DNA of 64,000 nt from Micrococcales bacterium (GTDB taxonomy: Bacteria; Actinomycetota; Actinomycetes; Actinomycetales; Cellulomonadaceae): assembly GCA_009779195.1 (NCBI GenBank), contig WRET01000001.1, positions 1 to 64,000 on the forward strand, given 5' to 3'. Both the position numbers and the translations under genes were made by a program. Shown one piece after another: positions 55,190 through 64,000 of the stretch. A model generated the notes under the pieces. That model was given only the letters and a program-made list of their open reading frames with translations, searched no databases and was not told the origin of the DNA. Position 1 is the stretch's first letter. Each line of letters starts with the position of its first letter.

Positions 55190-56077
55190 GTGAGCACCTG
55201 GACATGGGACCTGGTCCACCGCACGACCTACACCTACCCCCAAGACGTCACCGACTCGTACGGCCGTACCGTCCTGACTCCTCGCGACCTGCCTGGTCAA
55301 CGCCGTCTGGCCCACACGGTGGACGTGTCCCCGACCCCCGCGGACCTGGTCGAAGAGGTGGACTACTTCGGCAACGTCACCACGTACTTCGTCGTCACCG
55401 CCCCGCACCGCCGCCTGGTGGTCACCGCCCGCTCCCAGGTGGAGGTCACCCGCACCGTCCCTGCGCTCGCCGACCTGCCCACCACGGCCTGGGACGACGC
55501 CGCGGCTGGGGCACCAGACCTGACGGTCCGCGAGATGCTGCTCCCCTCAGCCCAGGTCGCGCCAGACGCTGCTGTCCGCGCCTTCGCCGATGGTCTGTTC
55601 ACTCCCGGACGCCCGTTGCGTGAGGTCGTCACCGACCTGTCCCACACCATCGCCACGACGTTGACCTACCAGACCGGTTCGACAACCGTCCACACCACCC
55701 AGGCCGAGCTGCTCGCCCAAGGCACCGGCGTCTGCCAGGACTACGCGCACCTGGCCATCGCCGCCCTGCGCGCCCATGGCGTGCCCGCCCGCTACGTGTC
55801 CGGATACCTCGAGACCCGCCCGCACCCCGACCGCGACAAGCTCCGCGGCGCCGACGCCTCCCACGCCTGGTTCTCCGTGTGGCTCCCCGGCTACGGCTGG
55901 TGGGACGTCGACCCGACCAACGACCAGACCGTGGACTGCCGCTACGTCGTGCTCGGCTGGGGCCGCGACTACGACGACGTCCCCCCGCTGCGCGGCGTCG
56001 TCTTCACCGAAGGCACCGGCTCCACCCTCGAAGTAGCCGTCGACCTCGTCCCCACAGGCACCGACCCGTACCTGTGA
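55190..56077 (+). CDS. Transglutaminase-like family protein
   Basis: VHRTTYTYPQDVTDSYGRTVLTPRDLPGQ; GTGVCQDYAHLAIAALRAHGVPARYVSGYLE; DASHAWFSVWLPGYGWWDVDPTND. Confidence 0.9.
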   Translation: MSTWTWDLVHRTTYTYPQDVTDSYGRTVLTPRDLPGQRRLAHTVDVSPTPADLVEEVDYFGNVTTYFVVTAPHRRLVVTARSQVEVTRTVPALADLPTTAWDDAAAGAPDLTVREMLLPSAQVAPDAAVRAFADGLFTPGRPLREVVTDLSHTIATTLTYQTGSTTVHTTQAELLAQGTGVCQDYAHLAIAALRAHGVPARYVSGYLETRPHPDRDKLRGADASHAWFSVWLPGYGWWDVDPTNDQTVDCRYVVLGWGRDYDDVPPLRGVVFTEGTGSTLEVAVDLVPTGTDPYL

Positions 56078-56101
56078 CGATCGTCCACCTGTGACGGTGG
56101 T

Positions 56102-56836
56102 TCAGGTCGAGCAGGTGGGGCAGGTGGGGTGCTTGGTGATACGGAGCTCGTCGAAGGTCATGGTCCAGGCGTCGAGGACGAGAAGGCGCCCGACGAGGGT
56201 GGGGGCCCCGACGACGAGCTTGAGGGTTTCGGTGGCCTGGATGGCGCCGACGATGCCGGGCAGGGGGCCAAGGACGCCAGCGGCGCGTTCGGCATCAGGA
56301 GCGGACGGCTGGAGGCAGCGGTAGCACGGGCCGTCAGGGGCAAAAACCGTGACCTGGCCGGCGATGGCGTCGACGGCTGCGTGGACCCAGGGGATCTGTG
56401 CCTGGGTGCACAGGTCGTTGATGAGGTAGCGGGCTTCGAAAGTGTCGGTGCAGTCGACGACGACGTCGTAGTCGGACAACCAGCCAGAGTCGGTGCTCAC
56501 ACCCATGCGGTGGCGCACGAGGCGGACCTCAGGGTTGAGCGAGGCGAGCCGGTCGGCAGCGGAGTCGGCCTTGAGACGCCCGACGTCCGTGGTGCCGTGG
56601 ACGACCTGGCGCTGGAGGTTGGACTGCGCCACGGTGTCGGCGTCCGCCAGACCAAGGGTGCCGATCCCTGCCGCGGCCAGGTACAGGGCGACCGGCGACC
56701 CTAACCCTCCGAGCCCGACGACGAGCACTCGGGCCGCCAAGACCTGGCGTTGGCCGTCGGTGCCGATCTGGGGCAGGGCCAGGTGCGGTCCGTAGCGTTC
56801 GGCTTGCGCTGCGGTGAGGTCGGGCAGGTCGAGCAC
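56102..56836 (-). CDS. moeB: MoeB/ThiF-type adenylyltransferase
   Basis: VLVVGLGGLGSPVALYLAAAGIGTLGLADADTVAQSNLQRQ; CYRCL and CPTC. Confidence 0.88.
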   Translation of the reverse strand: MLDLPDLTAAQAERYGPHLALPQIGTDGQRQVLAARVLVVGLGGLGSPVALYLAAAGIGTLGLADADTVAQSNLQRQVVHGTTDVGRLKADSAADRLASLNPEVRLVRHRMGVSTDSGWLSDYDVVVDCTDTFEARYLINDLCTQAQIPWVHAAVDAIAGQVTVFAPDGPCYRCLQPSAPDAERAAGVLGPLPGIVGAIQATETLKLVVGAPTLVGRLLVLDAWTMTFDELRITKHPTCPTCST

Positions 56837-57044
56837 TGAAGTCCTCGCAGGCGGGCAGACAGGTGATGGTGACACGCACGATACGCCGGTGGACGGGTTC
56901 CGTCGCCACGGCGACACCGCTGGTCACAAGCCACGAAACCGGGCAGATACGTATAACACGATTGACACTAGTCCCAGTAGTCGATACCTGCTACGCTCTG
57001 CCGGAGTCCTCCGCCAGGACCCGGGTTGTCATGAGGGAGAGAGC

Positions 57045-58703
57045 ATGTCTGCGGCACCCACCGACAGCAGTCAGGACCTTCGCGCGGGCGCTGGCGGTGA
57101 CAACCGCCTGGTGTACCTCAAGGGCAGGTGGATCGACAACTGGGACCCGGAGAACGAGGAGCAGTGGGAACGCGAGGGCTCGAAGATCGCCCGGACGAAC
57201 CTCGGGTTCTCCATCTACGCGGAGTTCCTCGGGTTCGTCGTGTGGCAGCTGTGGTCCATCGTCGTCGTCCAGCTCCAGGTCAAGCCTGACGGGAGCCCCG
57301 GGCCGTTCGGGTTCGCCTTCACTTCCAGCGAAGCGTTCTGGCTCATCTCCCTGCCGAGCCTGGTCGGTGCGACGCTGCGCTTCCCGTACACGTTCATGGT
57401 GGCCAAGATCGGCGGGCGGAACTGGACGATCATCTCGGCGGCGCTGCTGCTCATCCCCACGACCGCCTTGAGCCTGGCTATCTCCAACAACCCGGTCGAC
57501 GGGCAGGGCGGTACGTCGTACCACACGATGCTCCTGGTGGCAGCGCTCGGCGGTTTCGGCGGCGGTAACTTCGCCAGCTCGATGGCTAACATCACGTTCT
57601 TCTTCCCGCAGCGCACCAAGGGCTGGGCGTTGGGCCTCAACGCCGCTGGTGGAAATATCGGCGCCGCCATCGCCCAGTTCACCGTACCGATCCTGGTATC
57701 GGTGACGGCGCTGGTCATGGTCACCGCCGATGGCGAAAAAAAGGTCACTCCCAACCTGCCGATCGCAGGGTGGTTCTGGATCCCGCTCATCGTCATGGCC
57801 ATGGGCGGGGCCATCTGGGGTATGCACAACCTCACCAGCGCGAAGACTGACTTCGGAGGATACAAAGCGGCTCTGAAAGACCCGCACCTATGGTGGTTGT
57901 CGCTGCTGTACATCGGTACGTTCGGCTCGTTCATCGGGCTCGCCGGGGCGTTCCCCAAGCTTCTGGCAGACACGTTCACCTCGTACTCGACCCTCAAGAT
58001 CCCCATCGCCGGGACGATTGCCACCGTCGGCCTGGCGTTCATGGGGCCGCTCGTCGGGTCGCTCATCCGTCCGCTCGGCGGGAGGCTCGCGGACAAGTTC
58101 GGCGGGGCGTACATCACAGTGATCGCCTTCGGCTCCATGATCTTGGCGGCTTTCTGCGCGATCCAGGTGCTGTCTGCTGCGCGTGAGGCCCGGTTGAACG
58201 ATGCCCGCACGGCAGCCGACACATCCCAGTACACTGGTATTCCGATCGAAGACGTCGCCACGACCGAAGCGCCCCCCACGTACTTCTGGTTGTTCCTGCT
58301 GTGCTTCCTGGGGCTGTTCGTCGCCACCGGCATCGGCAACGGCTCGATGTACAAGATGATCCCCACCGTGTTTGCCCACCGGGCTGGGGTCGCTGACGCC
58401 CAGCGCCAGTCTGCGGGTATCTCGACCGAACGCAAGACGTCCGCTGCCCTCGGCATCGTCTCGGCTTTCGGTGCTTACGGCGGGTTCTTGGTCCCGCAGC
58501 TGTTCAACCGGACCTTGGAGATGAACGCCGACAACGCAACCGTCGTGGGGACCGTCCAAGACTCCGTCGCTTCGGTCAGCACCAAAGTCGTCGATGGGTA
58601 CCAGCTGGGCCTGTGGTGGTTGCTCGGTGCCTACGTGGTGTTCTTGATCATCCTCGTCGCCTTGTACGTGGTGCCGTATATCGGGCGCGGAACCCGCGTC
58701 TAG
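57045..58703 (+). CDS. narK: Nitrate/nitrite transporter NarK (MFS)
   Basis: GRWIDNWDPENEEQWEREGSKIARTNLGFSIYAEFLGFVVWQLWSIV; SLPSLVGATLRFPYTF; FFPQRTKGWALGLNAAGGNIG. Confidence 0.92.
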   Translation: MSAAPTDSSQDLRAGAGGDNRLVYLKGRWIDNWDPENEEQWEREGSKIARTNLGFSIYAEFLGFVVWQLWSIVVVQLQVKPDGSPGPFGFAFTSSEAFWLISLPSLVGATLRFPYTFMVAKIGGRNWTIISAALLLIPTTALSLAISNNPVDGQGGTSYHTMLLVAALGGFGGGNFASSMANITFFFPQRTKGWALGLNAAGGNIGAAIAQFTVPILVSVTALVMVTADGEKKVTPNLPIAGWFWIPLIVMAMGGAIWGMHNLTSAKTDFGGYKAALKDPHLWWLSLLYIGTFGSFIGLAGAFPKLLADTFTSYSTLKIPIAGTIATVGLAFMGPLVGSLIRPLGGRLADKFGGAYITVIAFGSMILAAFCAIQVLSAAREARLNDARTAADTSQYTGIPIEDVATTEAPPTYFWLFLLCFLGLFVATGIGNGSMYKMIPTVFAHRAGVADAQRQSAGISTERKTSAALGIVSAFGAYGGFLVPQLFNRTLEMNADNATVVGTVQDSVASVSTKVVDGYQLGLWWLLGAYVVFLIILVALYVVPYIGRGTRV

Positions 58704-58720
58704 CTGCTGGCCCAGACTCA

Positions 58721-58788
58721 CGACCTCGTTCAGTGTGGTCAGGACCGTTCATAAAAGTGAACGGTCCTGACCACACTGAACGAGGTCG
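58721..58788. terminator. Very long perfect inverted repeat downstream of narK
   Basis: 31-bp perfect arms CGACCTCGTTCAGTGTGGTCAGGACCGTTCA, 6-nt loop TAAAAG. Confidence 0.8.
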
Positions 58789-58902
58789 CCAGGTGACGGG
58801 ATGGGTAGTCGGGGTGCAACCAGCCACGAGCACGGTACTGTGGCGCAGGCCCTAGTCACGCGATACTGGCTTGTTCTCCCAAGATGTTATGTTGAAACAG
58901 TG

Positions 58903-60075
58903 GTGATCCATCAGCGACCTGTCCTGTCGGTGCCTGCATACCGGGCACGTGTTGTCGACCTTGCATTTCCGACTGACCTGAGACGACGTCCACTGAGCCG
59001 CTGCCTAGGACGGGTCCTCGGCGAACCGGTCCACGCCCTGGTCGACGTCCCGGGTTTCGACAACTCAGCCATGGACGGTTTCGCGTTACGCCACGACGGC
59101 ACCGGCCAGCTGCCGGTCGTCGGTGTCGTCCCAGCCGGGGCCGCCCCGACCACACTGGCCGACGGGTGTGCCACGCGGATCATGACCGGGGCGCCCGTAC
59201 CCCACGGCGCCAACACCGTGGTGGCTTTCGAGGACGCCCAGGTCGACGGTGACCACCTCGTCGTACCCAGCGCCTTGCCCCCTGGCCAGCACGTGCGCCG
59301 TCGCGGCGAGGACGTCACCGTCGGTGACCTGGTCCTTCCTGCCGGGCGCACCTTGCGCGCCTCGGACCTGGCCGCTGCAGCCGCAGTCGGCCACCACGCG
59401 CTGGCGGTCCGCCGCCGCCCCCGCGTGGCCGTGGTGACCACTGGCGACGAGACCCGACCAGCCGGCGAGAGCCTGGCCCCCGGCCAGGTCCACGACTCCA
59501 ACAGCACGTTCCTGCACGCCGCCGTGCGACGCGCCGGGGCCCGCGTCATGGCCATCCACCACTGCCCCGACCGACGCAGAACCTTGACCAGGCTGTTCGA
59601 CGAGCTGAGTGTGCGCGCCGACCTCCTGCTCGTCGCCGGGGGAATCTCCGCAGGTGACTACGACATCGTCCGCGACGTCCTGGAAAGCTTCGTCGTCCAC
59701 GTCACGCTCAAACCCGGCAAACCCCAAGCCGCCGGGACCTGGCAAGGCACCCCGGTCATCGCGCTGCCTGGCAACCCCGTGAGCGTCGCCGCGTCGTTCG
59801 CCATGTTCGTCCGCCCCTGGATCGACCACGCCCTGGCCCGCCCCACTCCGGTGCGCACCGCCCAGGCCGCCGAACCGTGGACCAGCCGCCCCGGTATCAC
59901 CCACCTGTTCCCCGTCACCGTCACCACCACCGACGGCACGCACCTGGCGACCCCCCATGTTTCGGCCTCCCACCGCGTCGCCTCCCTGGCCAAAGCCGAC
60001 GCCTGGGCTGTCGTCCCCGAACACCTCACCGAGGTCGCCGCAGGCACCACCCTCGACCTCCTCGACCTGCCCTGA
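58903..60075 (+). CDS. moeA: Molybdopterin molybdotransferase MoeA
   Basis: DVPGFDNSAMDGFALRHD, RIMTGAPVPHGANTVV, VAGGISAGDYDIVRDVL, IALPGNPVSVAASF. Confidence 0.92.
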   Translation: MIHQRPVLSVPAYRARVVDLAFPTDLRRRPLSRCLGRVLGEPVHALVDVPGFDNSAMDGFALRHDGTGQLPVVGVVPAGAAPTTLADGCATRIMTGAPVPHGANTVVAFEDAQVDGDHLVVPSALPPGQHVRRRGEDVTVGDLVLPAGRTLRASDLAAAAAVGHHALAVRRRPRVAVVTTGDETRPAGESLAPGQVHDSNSTFLHAAVRRAGARVMAIHHCPDRRRTLTRLFDELSVRADLLLVAGGISAGDYDIVRDVLESFVVHVTLKPGKPQAAGTWQGTPVIALPGNPVSVAASFAMFVRPWIDHALARPTPVRTAQAAEPWTSRPGITHLFPVTVTTTDGTHLATPHVSASHRVASLAKADAWAVVPEHLTEVAAGTTLDLLDLP

Positions 60076-60076
60076 T

Positions 60077-60313
60077 TCAGCCGCCGGAGAAGGGGGGCAA
60101 GATATCGACCTGGGCGTCAGCCGGCAGACGGGTCGTGCTGGTGGCCCGTTCACCATCGACGAGGATGGTGCAACGCGGCAGGAGGGGTACCAGCGCGGGG
60201 TGCAAAGACTGAAGGGTGGTGGCCAGGTCAGCGACCGTACTGGCAGTGGTGGTGTCAGTAGGGGTCTCAGCGGCGTCGCGCGCAGCAGCGAAGTACCGGA
60301 CCTGGATACTCAT
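60077..60313 (-). CDS. moaD: Molybdopterin synthase sulfur-carrier subunit MoaD
   Basis: 78 aa ubiquitin-like, C-terminal DILPPFSGG. Confidence 0.88.
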   Translation of the reverse strand: MSIQVRYFAAARDAAETPTDTTTASTVADLATTLQSLHPALVPLLPRCTILVDGERATSTTRLPADAQVDILPPFSGG

Positions 60314-60549
60314 TTTGCGAGCAGCGCGCGCACCTGCGCGACAGCGTCGGCAGGGTCCTGGCCGTGGGCGGCCGCGACACCAAGCAGGTAGCAGGTCAGG
60401 GGACCAGCCGGCCGGGTCACCTGGTGGGCGACCTCACGCGTCAGGTCGAGCAAGGTCGGCACGTCAGGCAGGTCCTCGTCGGACAGCTCCAGAGCGGTGA
60501 CAACCCGCAGCAACCACAAAGGCAGCTCAGCGGGAACAGGCTCAGTCAT
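60310..60549 (-). CDS. DUF6457 small protein of the molybdenum-cofactor cluster
   Basis: DLPDVPTLLDLTREVAHQVTRPAGPLTCYLLGVAAAHG. Confidence 0.7.
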   Translation of the reverse strand: MTEPVPAELPLWLLRVVTALELSDEDLPDVPTLLDLTREVAHQVTRPAGPLTCYLLGVAAAHGQDPADAVAQVRALLAK

Positions 60550-60658
60550 CGGTGGTCCTCTCTAGGCGGCCCCGTTGGTGGATCCTACGGCAGAGCTCGT
60601 GCCAGGGGCAGCCGCAGCACGCAGGCTGACACGGGTAGGCGGGCCAGATGGAGGAGGG

Positions 60659-61147
60659 ATGACGATGGGGTTGGGGGAAGTGCCTCACCGAACCGTCAAG
60701 GTGGACCTGCGCACGCAGAACCACCACCTGTTCACAGACCTGCTCGAGCTGCATATCCTAGAGCTGTGCCGTATCCCTGCTGACGACGACGGCGACCCGT
60801 TGTGGCAGTGGCTGCGGTTCTTGGCCGCGACCACCGAGGAGGAGATGGACATGGCAGCAGCGACCAACCCGCGTATCGCTGACGCCGCTGCTCTGGTGCG
60901 GCACTACAACGCTGACGAGAGGGCACGTCACGAGCTGCTCGCCCACGAGCGGTTCCTGCACGACCAGGCCAACAACCACAAGCAAGCCCTCAAACAAGGT
61001 ATCGAGATCGGCCGCGAGCAGGGGATCGAGCAGGGTCTGGTGCGGGCGGCGCGTGGCGCGTTGCAGTCCGGGATCCCGCTCGACGAGGTCGCAGCGTTCA
61101 CCGGGCTGAGTCCAGAGCAGGTCGCCAGCCTCGCGGCAGAAGACTGA
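60659..61147 (+). pseudogene. Rpn/PD-(D/E)XK nuclease-family transposase-like protein, 5'-truncated
   Basis: HHLFTDLLELHILELCRIP..DPLWQWLRFLAATTEEEMDMAAATNPRIADAAALVRHYNADERARHELLAHERFLHDQANNHKQALKQGIEIGREQG..GIPLDEVAAFTGLSPEQVASLA; nuclease core missing. Confidence 0.65.
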
Positions 61148-61159
61148 GGTTGCGGTCGG

Positions 61160-61780
61160 TCAGGGGAGGTCGGGCCAGGTGTCGATGTCTGTGGCGGACG
61201 TCTCGGGGACGGGCACGAGCTGGGGGTTGAGGGTGGACCACAGGTGGCGCATGGACTCGCCGGTGCCGTCGGCCGGGAGGGTGGAGCAGGCGGCACGGAG
61301 CTGGGACCAGGGGTGGACGCCTAGGAGCCAGTGGGTCTGGTTGCCGGTCGTCGCGAGGACCGAGCGGTCGGTCATGGCTTGGGCCAGGAGCCGCAGGGCT
61401 GTGTCGACGTAGGGCATGTCGCAGGCCAGGACGGCTACGCGGGCGTCGGGTGCGAGGGTGCGGGCGGCGAGGGTGGCGGCTCCGGCGGCGACGGCTCGGG
61501 CGGGGCCAGAATACGGCGGGTCTTCGCGGGTCCACAGCAGGTGGGCTGCGCCTGAGACCTGAGCGACCGGGGGTGGGGGCTCGTCGGGTCGAGACTGCGG
61601 GGACGTTTCAGGGCCGACGGCGACGATGACCTGGGCACCTCGGGTGTGGCACGCGGCGACGGCGGTGGCCAGGAGGGTGCGGCCGGCGACGACGAGGTCG
61701 GGTTTGGAGATACCGCCCAGGCGTCGAGCTCGTCCTCCGGTGAGGATGATCGCGGCGTCGATATCGGCCAGGTCAGCCAC
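61160..61780 (-). CDS. mobA: Molybdenum cofactor guanylyltransferase MobA
   Basis: DAAIILTGGRARRLGGISKPDLVVAGRTLL; VAVLACDMPYVD. Confidence 0.87.
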   Translation of the reverse strand: MADLADIDAAIILTGGRARRLGGISKPDLVVAGRTLLATAVAACHTRGAQVIVAVGPETSPQSRPDEPPPPVAQVSGAAHLLWTREDPPYSGPARAVAAGAATLAARTLAPDARVAVLACDMPYVDTALRLLAQAMTDRSVLATTGNQTHWLLGVHPWSQLRAACSTLPADGTGESMRHLWSTLNPQLVPVPETSATDIDTWPDLP

Positions 61781-62774
61781 CGATGGCTCGCATGAGGCGG
61801 ACCGGCGGACGGAAACCCTCGCGGCCGATACCGTGGCCTGCGGATTTGCTGGTGACGCAACGAGCCAGGGCGTCGGCGACATCCTCGTCGGTGGCGCCAG
61901 AACGCAGGACGGCCCGCAGGTCCAGCTCGCCGGTGGCGAACAGGCACGAACGCAGCTGGCCGTCGGCGGTCAGGCGCAGACGCGAGCAGGCACCGCAGAA
62001 CGGACGGGTGACCGCGGCGATGACGCCGATATGCGCGGGACCGTCGTCGACCTGGTAGCGCGTGGCGGGGGCGCCGGTGCGGTCGGGGGCTTCGGTGAGG
62101 CGGTGGCGGGTGCGCACGATGGCCAGCAGCTCGTCGGCGGTGAGCATGTCGTCGCGGTGCCACGGTGAGCCGCCCAAGGGCATCTGCTCGATGAACCGCA
62201 GCTCTAGGCGCTGGGCGAGAGCCCAGTCCACCAGCTGGGGAGCGGCGTGTTCGGTCAGGCCCCGCACCATGACCGCGTTGACCTTGGTGCGACCCGGGGG
62301 CAGGGCAGCGATACCGGCGAGCACCTCGGGCAACGCGTGGCGGCCGGTCAGACGGGCGTACTCGTCGGGGTCGAGGGTGTCCAGCGAGACGGTGACCCGG
62401 TCGATCCCGGCTTCGGCCAGGGGTCCGGCACGTTCGGCCAGGCCGAGCCCGCTGGTCGTCAGGCATAGCTCGGGTCGTGGGCGTAACGCTGCCAGGCGCT
62501 CCACCAGGTCCACCAGGTCTGGGCGCACGAGCGGTTCGCCCCCGGTGAGGCGGACTTTCGTGATCCCGCAGGCCACCGCGACACGGACCACCCGGACGAT
62601 CTCGTCGCTGGTCAGCGCGCCCGCGCGAGGCAACGGTGCCGACCCCGACGGTGGGACGCAGTACGTACAGCGCAACGGGCACCGGTCGGTCACGCTCACG
62701 CGCAGGTCGGTGTGGACGCGCCCGTACTGGTCGACGAGCGTCTCGACGAGGGTCCCAGAGGCTGTGACCGTCAT
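61773..62774 (-). CDS. moaA: GTP 3',8-cyclase MoaA (radical SAM)
   Basis: DLRVSVTDRCPLRCTYCVPP, RLTGGEPLVRPDL, FCGACSRLRLTADGQLRSCLF. Confidence 0.95.
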   Translation of the reverse strand: MTVTASGTLVETLVDQYGRVHTDLRVSVTDRCPLRCTYCVPPSGSAPLPRAGALTSDEIVRVVRVAVACGITKVRLTGGEPLVRPDLVDLVERLAALRPRPELCLTTSGLGLAERAGPLAEAGIDRVTVSLDTLDPDEYARLTGRHALPEVLAGIAALPPGRTKVNAVMVRGLTEHAAPQLVDWALAQRLELRFIEQMPLGGSPWHRDDMLTADELLAIVRTRHRLTEAPDRTGAPATRYQVDDGPAHIGVIAAVTRPFCGACSRLRLTADGQLRSCLFATGELDLRAVLRSGATDEDVADALARCVTSKSAGHGIGREGFRPPVRLMRAIGG

Positions 62775-63208
62775 GACGCGGCGACCCAGTGCGCGCTGCC
62801 GTCAGCGTAGGTCTGGTGTTTCCACACCGGAGCCTCGGCCTTGACCAGCTCGAGCAGCTCGCCGCAGGCAGCGAACGCCTCGGCCCGGTGCGCGCACGCT
62901 ACGGCCACCACGCACGCCACATCCCCCACGACGAGATCGCCGTACCGGTGTGCCACAGCCAGGCCCAGCACACCGGGGTGGTCGACGCCAAACTGCGCGA
63001 CCAGTCCGGTGAGCATCTGCTCGGCGTCAGGGTGCGCTTCGTAGCGCAGCGCGGCCACCGGTTGGTCCTCGTCGTGGTCACGGACCGTCCCGGCGAAACA
63101 CACCACAGCCCCGGCCTGCGGGTGGCGGACAGCAGCTTCGAGCTCGCTGGGCACCAGTGGCAGCCCGGTCACACGCACAACCATGGGGACAATCATGGGC
63201 TCACTCAT
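62771..63208 (-). CDS. moaE: Molybdopterin synthase catalytic subunit MoaE
   Basis: GAVVCFAGTVRDHDEDQPVAALRYEAHPDAEQML, HRYGDLVVGDVACVVAVACAHRAEAF, APVWKHQTY. Confidence 0.92.
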   Translation of the reverse strand: MSEPMIVPMVVRVTGLPLVPSELEAAVRHPQAGAVVCFAGTVRDHDEDQPVAALRYEAHPDAEQMLTGLVAQFGVDHPGVLGLAVAHRYGDLVVGDVACVVAVACAHRAEAFAACGELLELVKAEAPVWKHQTYADGSAHWVAAS

Positions 63209-63681
63209 CGGTGGTCACCACCGCCGAGCTGGTCGAGGGCGTGGGCGAGCACCGGTGTGAGCACCTCGACCGCGTCCTGGCAGGCCCCCGGCGATCCGGG
63301 CAGCGCCACCACCAGGCACTGCCCGACGACCCCGGCGACACTCCGGCTCAGGCACGCCGTCGGCGGTCCGGTGGCCCGTAGCGCCTCGCCGACACCAGGC
63401 AACGTGAGGTCGAACAGTGGGCCGAGCGCCTCGGGCGTGCGGTCACGCGGACCGATCCCCGTCCCCCCGGTCGTCACGACGAGCTGGTTCTCACCAGCCG
63501 CAGCACGCACTGTCGCACGCACCACGTCGATATCGTCGGGTACGACGACAGGACCGGTCACGTCCATACCCAGCCCGGCGAGCCACCCGGTGAGCACAGG
63601 TCCGGACCCGTCCGCGCGGGCACCGCAAGCAGCCCGGTCCGAGACAGTGACGACCAGGGCACGTCGTGGTGCCGGTGTCAC
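63205..63681 (-). CDS. Molybdopterin adenylyltransferase-like (Mog/MoaB)
   Basis: ALVVTVSDRAACGARADGSGPVLTGWL, LVVTTGGTGIGPRDRTPEA, ALPGSPGA. Confidence 0.87.
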   Translation of the reverse strand: MTPAPRRALVVTVSDRAACGARADGSGPVLTGWLAGLGMDVTGPVVVPDDIDVVRATVRAAAGENQLVVTTGGTGIGPRDRTPEALGPLFDLTLPGVGEALRATGPPTACLSRSVAGVVGQCLVVALPGSPGACQDAVEVLTPVLAHALDQLGGGDHR

Positions 63682-64000
63682 CGCGCTCCAGCACCGGCGG
63701 CGCGGTACACCACGTACGGACGCACCAAGTACCCCACAGGCACCGACCACACGTGCACGAGCCGGGTGAACGGCCACAGGGCCACGAAGCAGAACGCCAG
63801 GCCCACGTGCAGCTGGTACAGCACCGGCGCTGAGCCCATGAGCTCGACGTCAGGGTTGAAGACGAACAACGACCGGAACCACACACCCACAGTCTCGCGG
63901 TAGTCGAAGCTTCCTGACACGTTCACGATCGTGGCGTGGGCCCCGAGGGTCACCACGACGACGAGCAGCGCGTAGACCACCCAGTCGAGCCGGGTCGTCA
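63678..64000 (-). CDS. narI: Respiratory nitrate reductase gamma subunit NarI, C-terminal part (runs off window)
   Basis: NVSGSFDYRETVGVWFRSLFVFNPDVELMGSAPVLYQLHVGLAFCFVALWPFTRLVHVWSVPVGYLVRPYVVYR. Confidence 0.9.
   Translation of the reverse strand, partial: TTRLDWVVYALLVVVVTLGAHATIVNVSGSFDYRETVGVWFRSLFVFNPDVELMGSAPVLYQLHVGLAFCFVALWPFTRLVHVWSVPVGYLVRPYVVYRAAGAGAR

Noticed and set aside
57215-58456. 413-aa minus-strand ORF
   Set aside because: Antisense shadow of narK.

Overview
High-GC actinobacterial chromosomal window. It contains two kinds of sequence. The core/housekeeping part has an MFS transporter, an oligopeptide ABC transporter, tRNA-Lys, a HisC-type aminotransferase, a giant NifJ-type PFOR translationally coupled to a GltD/FNR-like oxidoreductase, an ATP-grasp/alpha-E/transglutaminase set, and a molybdenum-cofactor/nitrate cluster (moeB, narK, moeA, moaD, mobA, moaA, moaE, mog-like, narI). 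The accessory part has three regions. (i) At 8.1-17.2 kb, two paralogous MacB-like ABC ATPase + 864-aa FtsX-permease pairs flank an island of two near-identical XRE/HipB-like regulators with palindromic operators, a VapBC-type toxin-antitoxin module and a decayed AlbA_2/RecG-C-like gene. (ii) At about 20.9-37.6 kb, an AT-rich surface-glycan locus has tightly overlapping genes (GTs, two tandem pyruvyltransferase paralogs, heparinase II/III, GT61, DUF6270, CgeB-like GT, and an unassigned 625-aa protein between IS remnants). The composition break falls inside the UDP-sugar dehydrogenase gene. (iii) At 39.7-42.4 kb, an AAA/PD-(D/E)XK gene is followed by truncated PIN and Rpn-like genes bounded by three direct copies of a ~37-bp repeat, which shares its core with a repeat/inverted-repeat cluster at 17.24-17.49 kb. 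Family calls are from motif recognition by eye; no database search was run. Start codons were often moved from the ORF-track start to the first start codon consistent with the conserved N-terminus.
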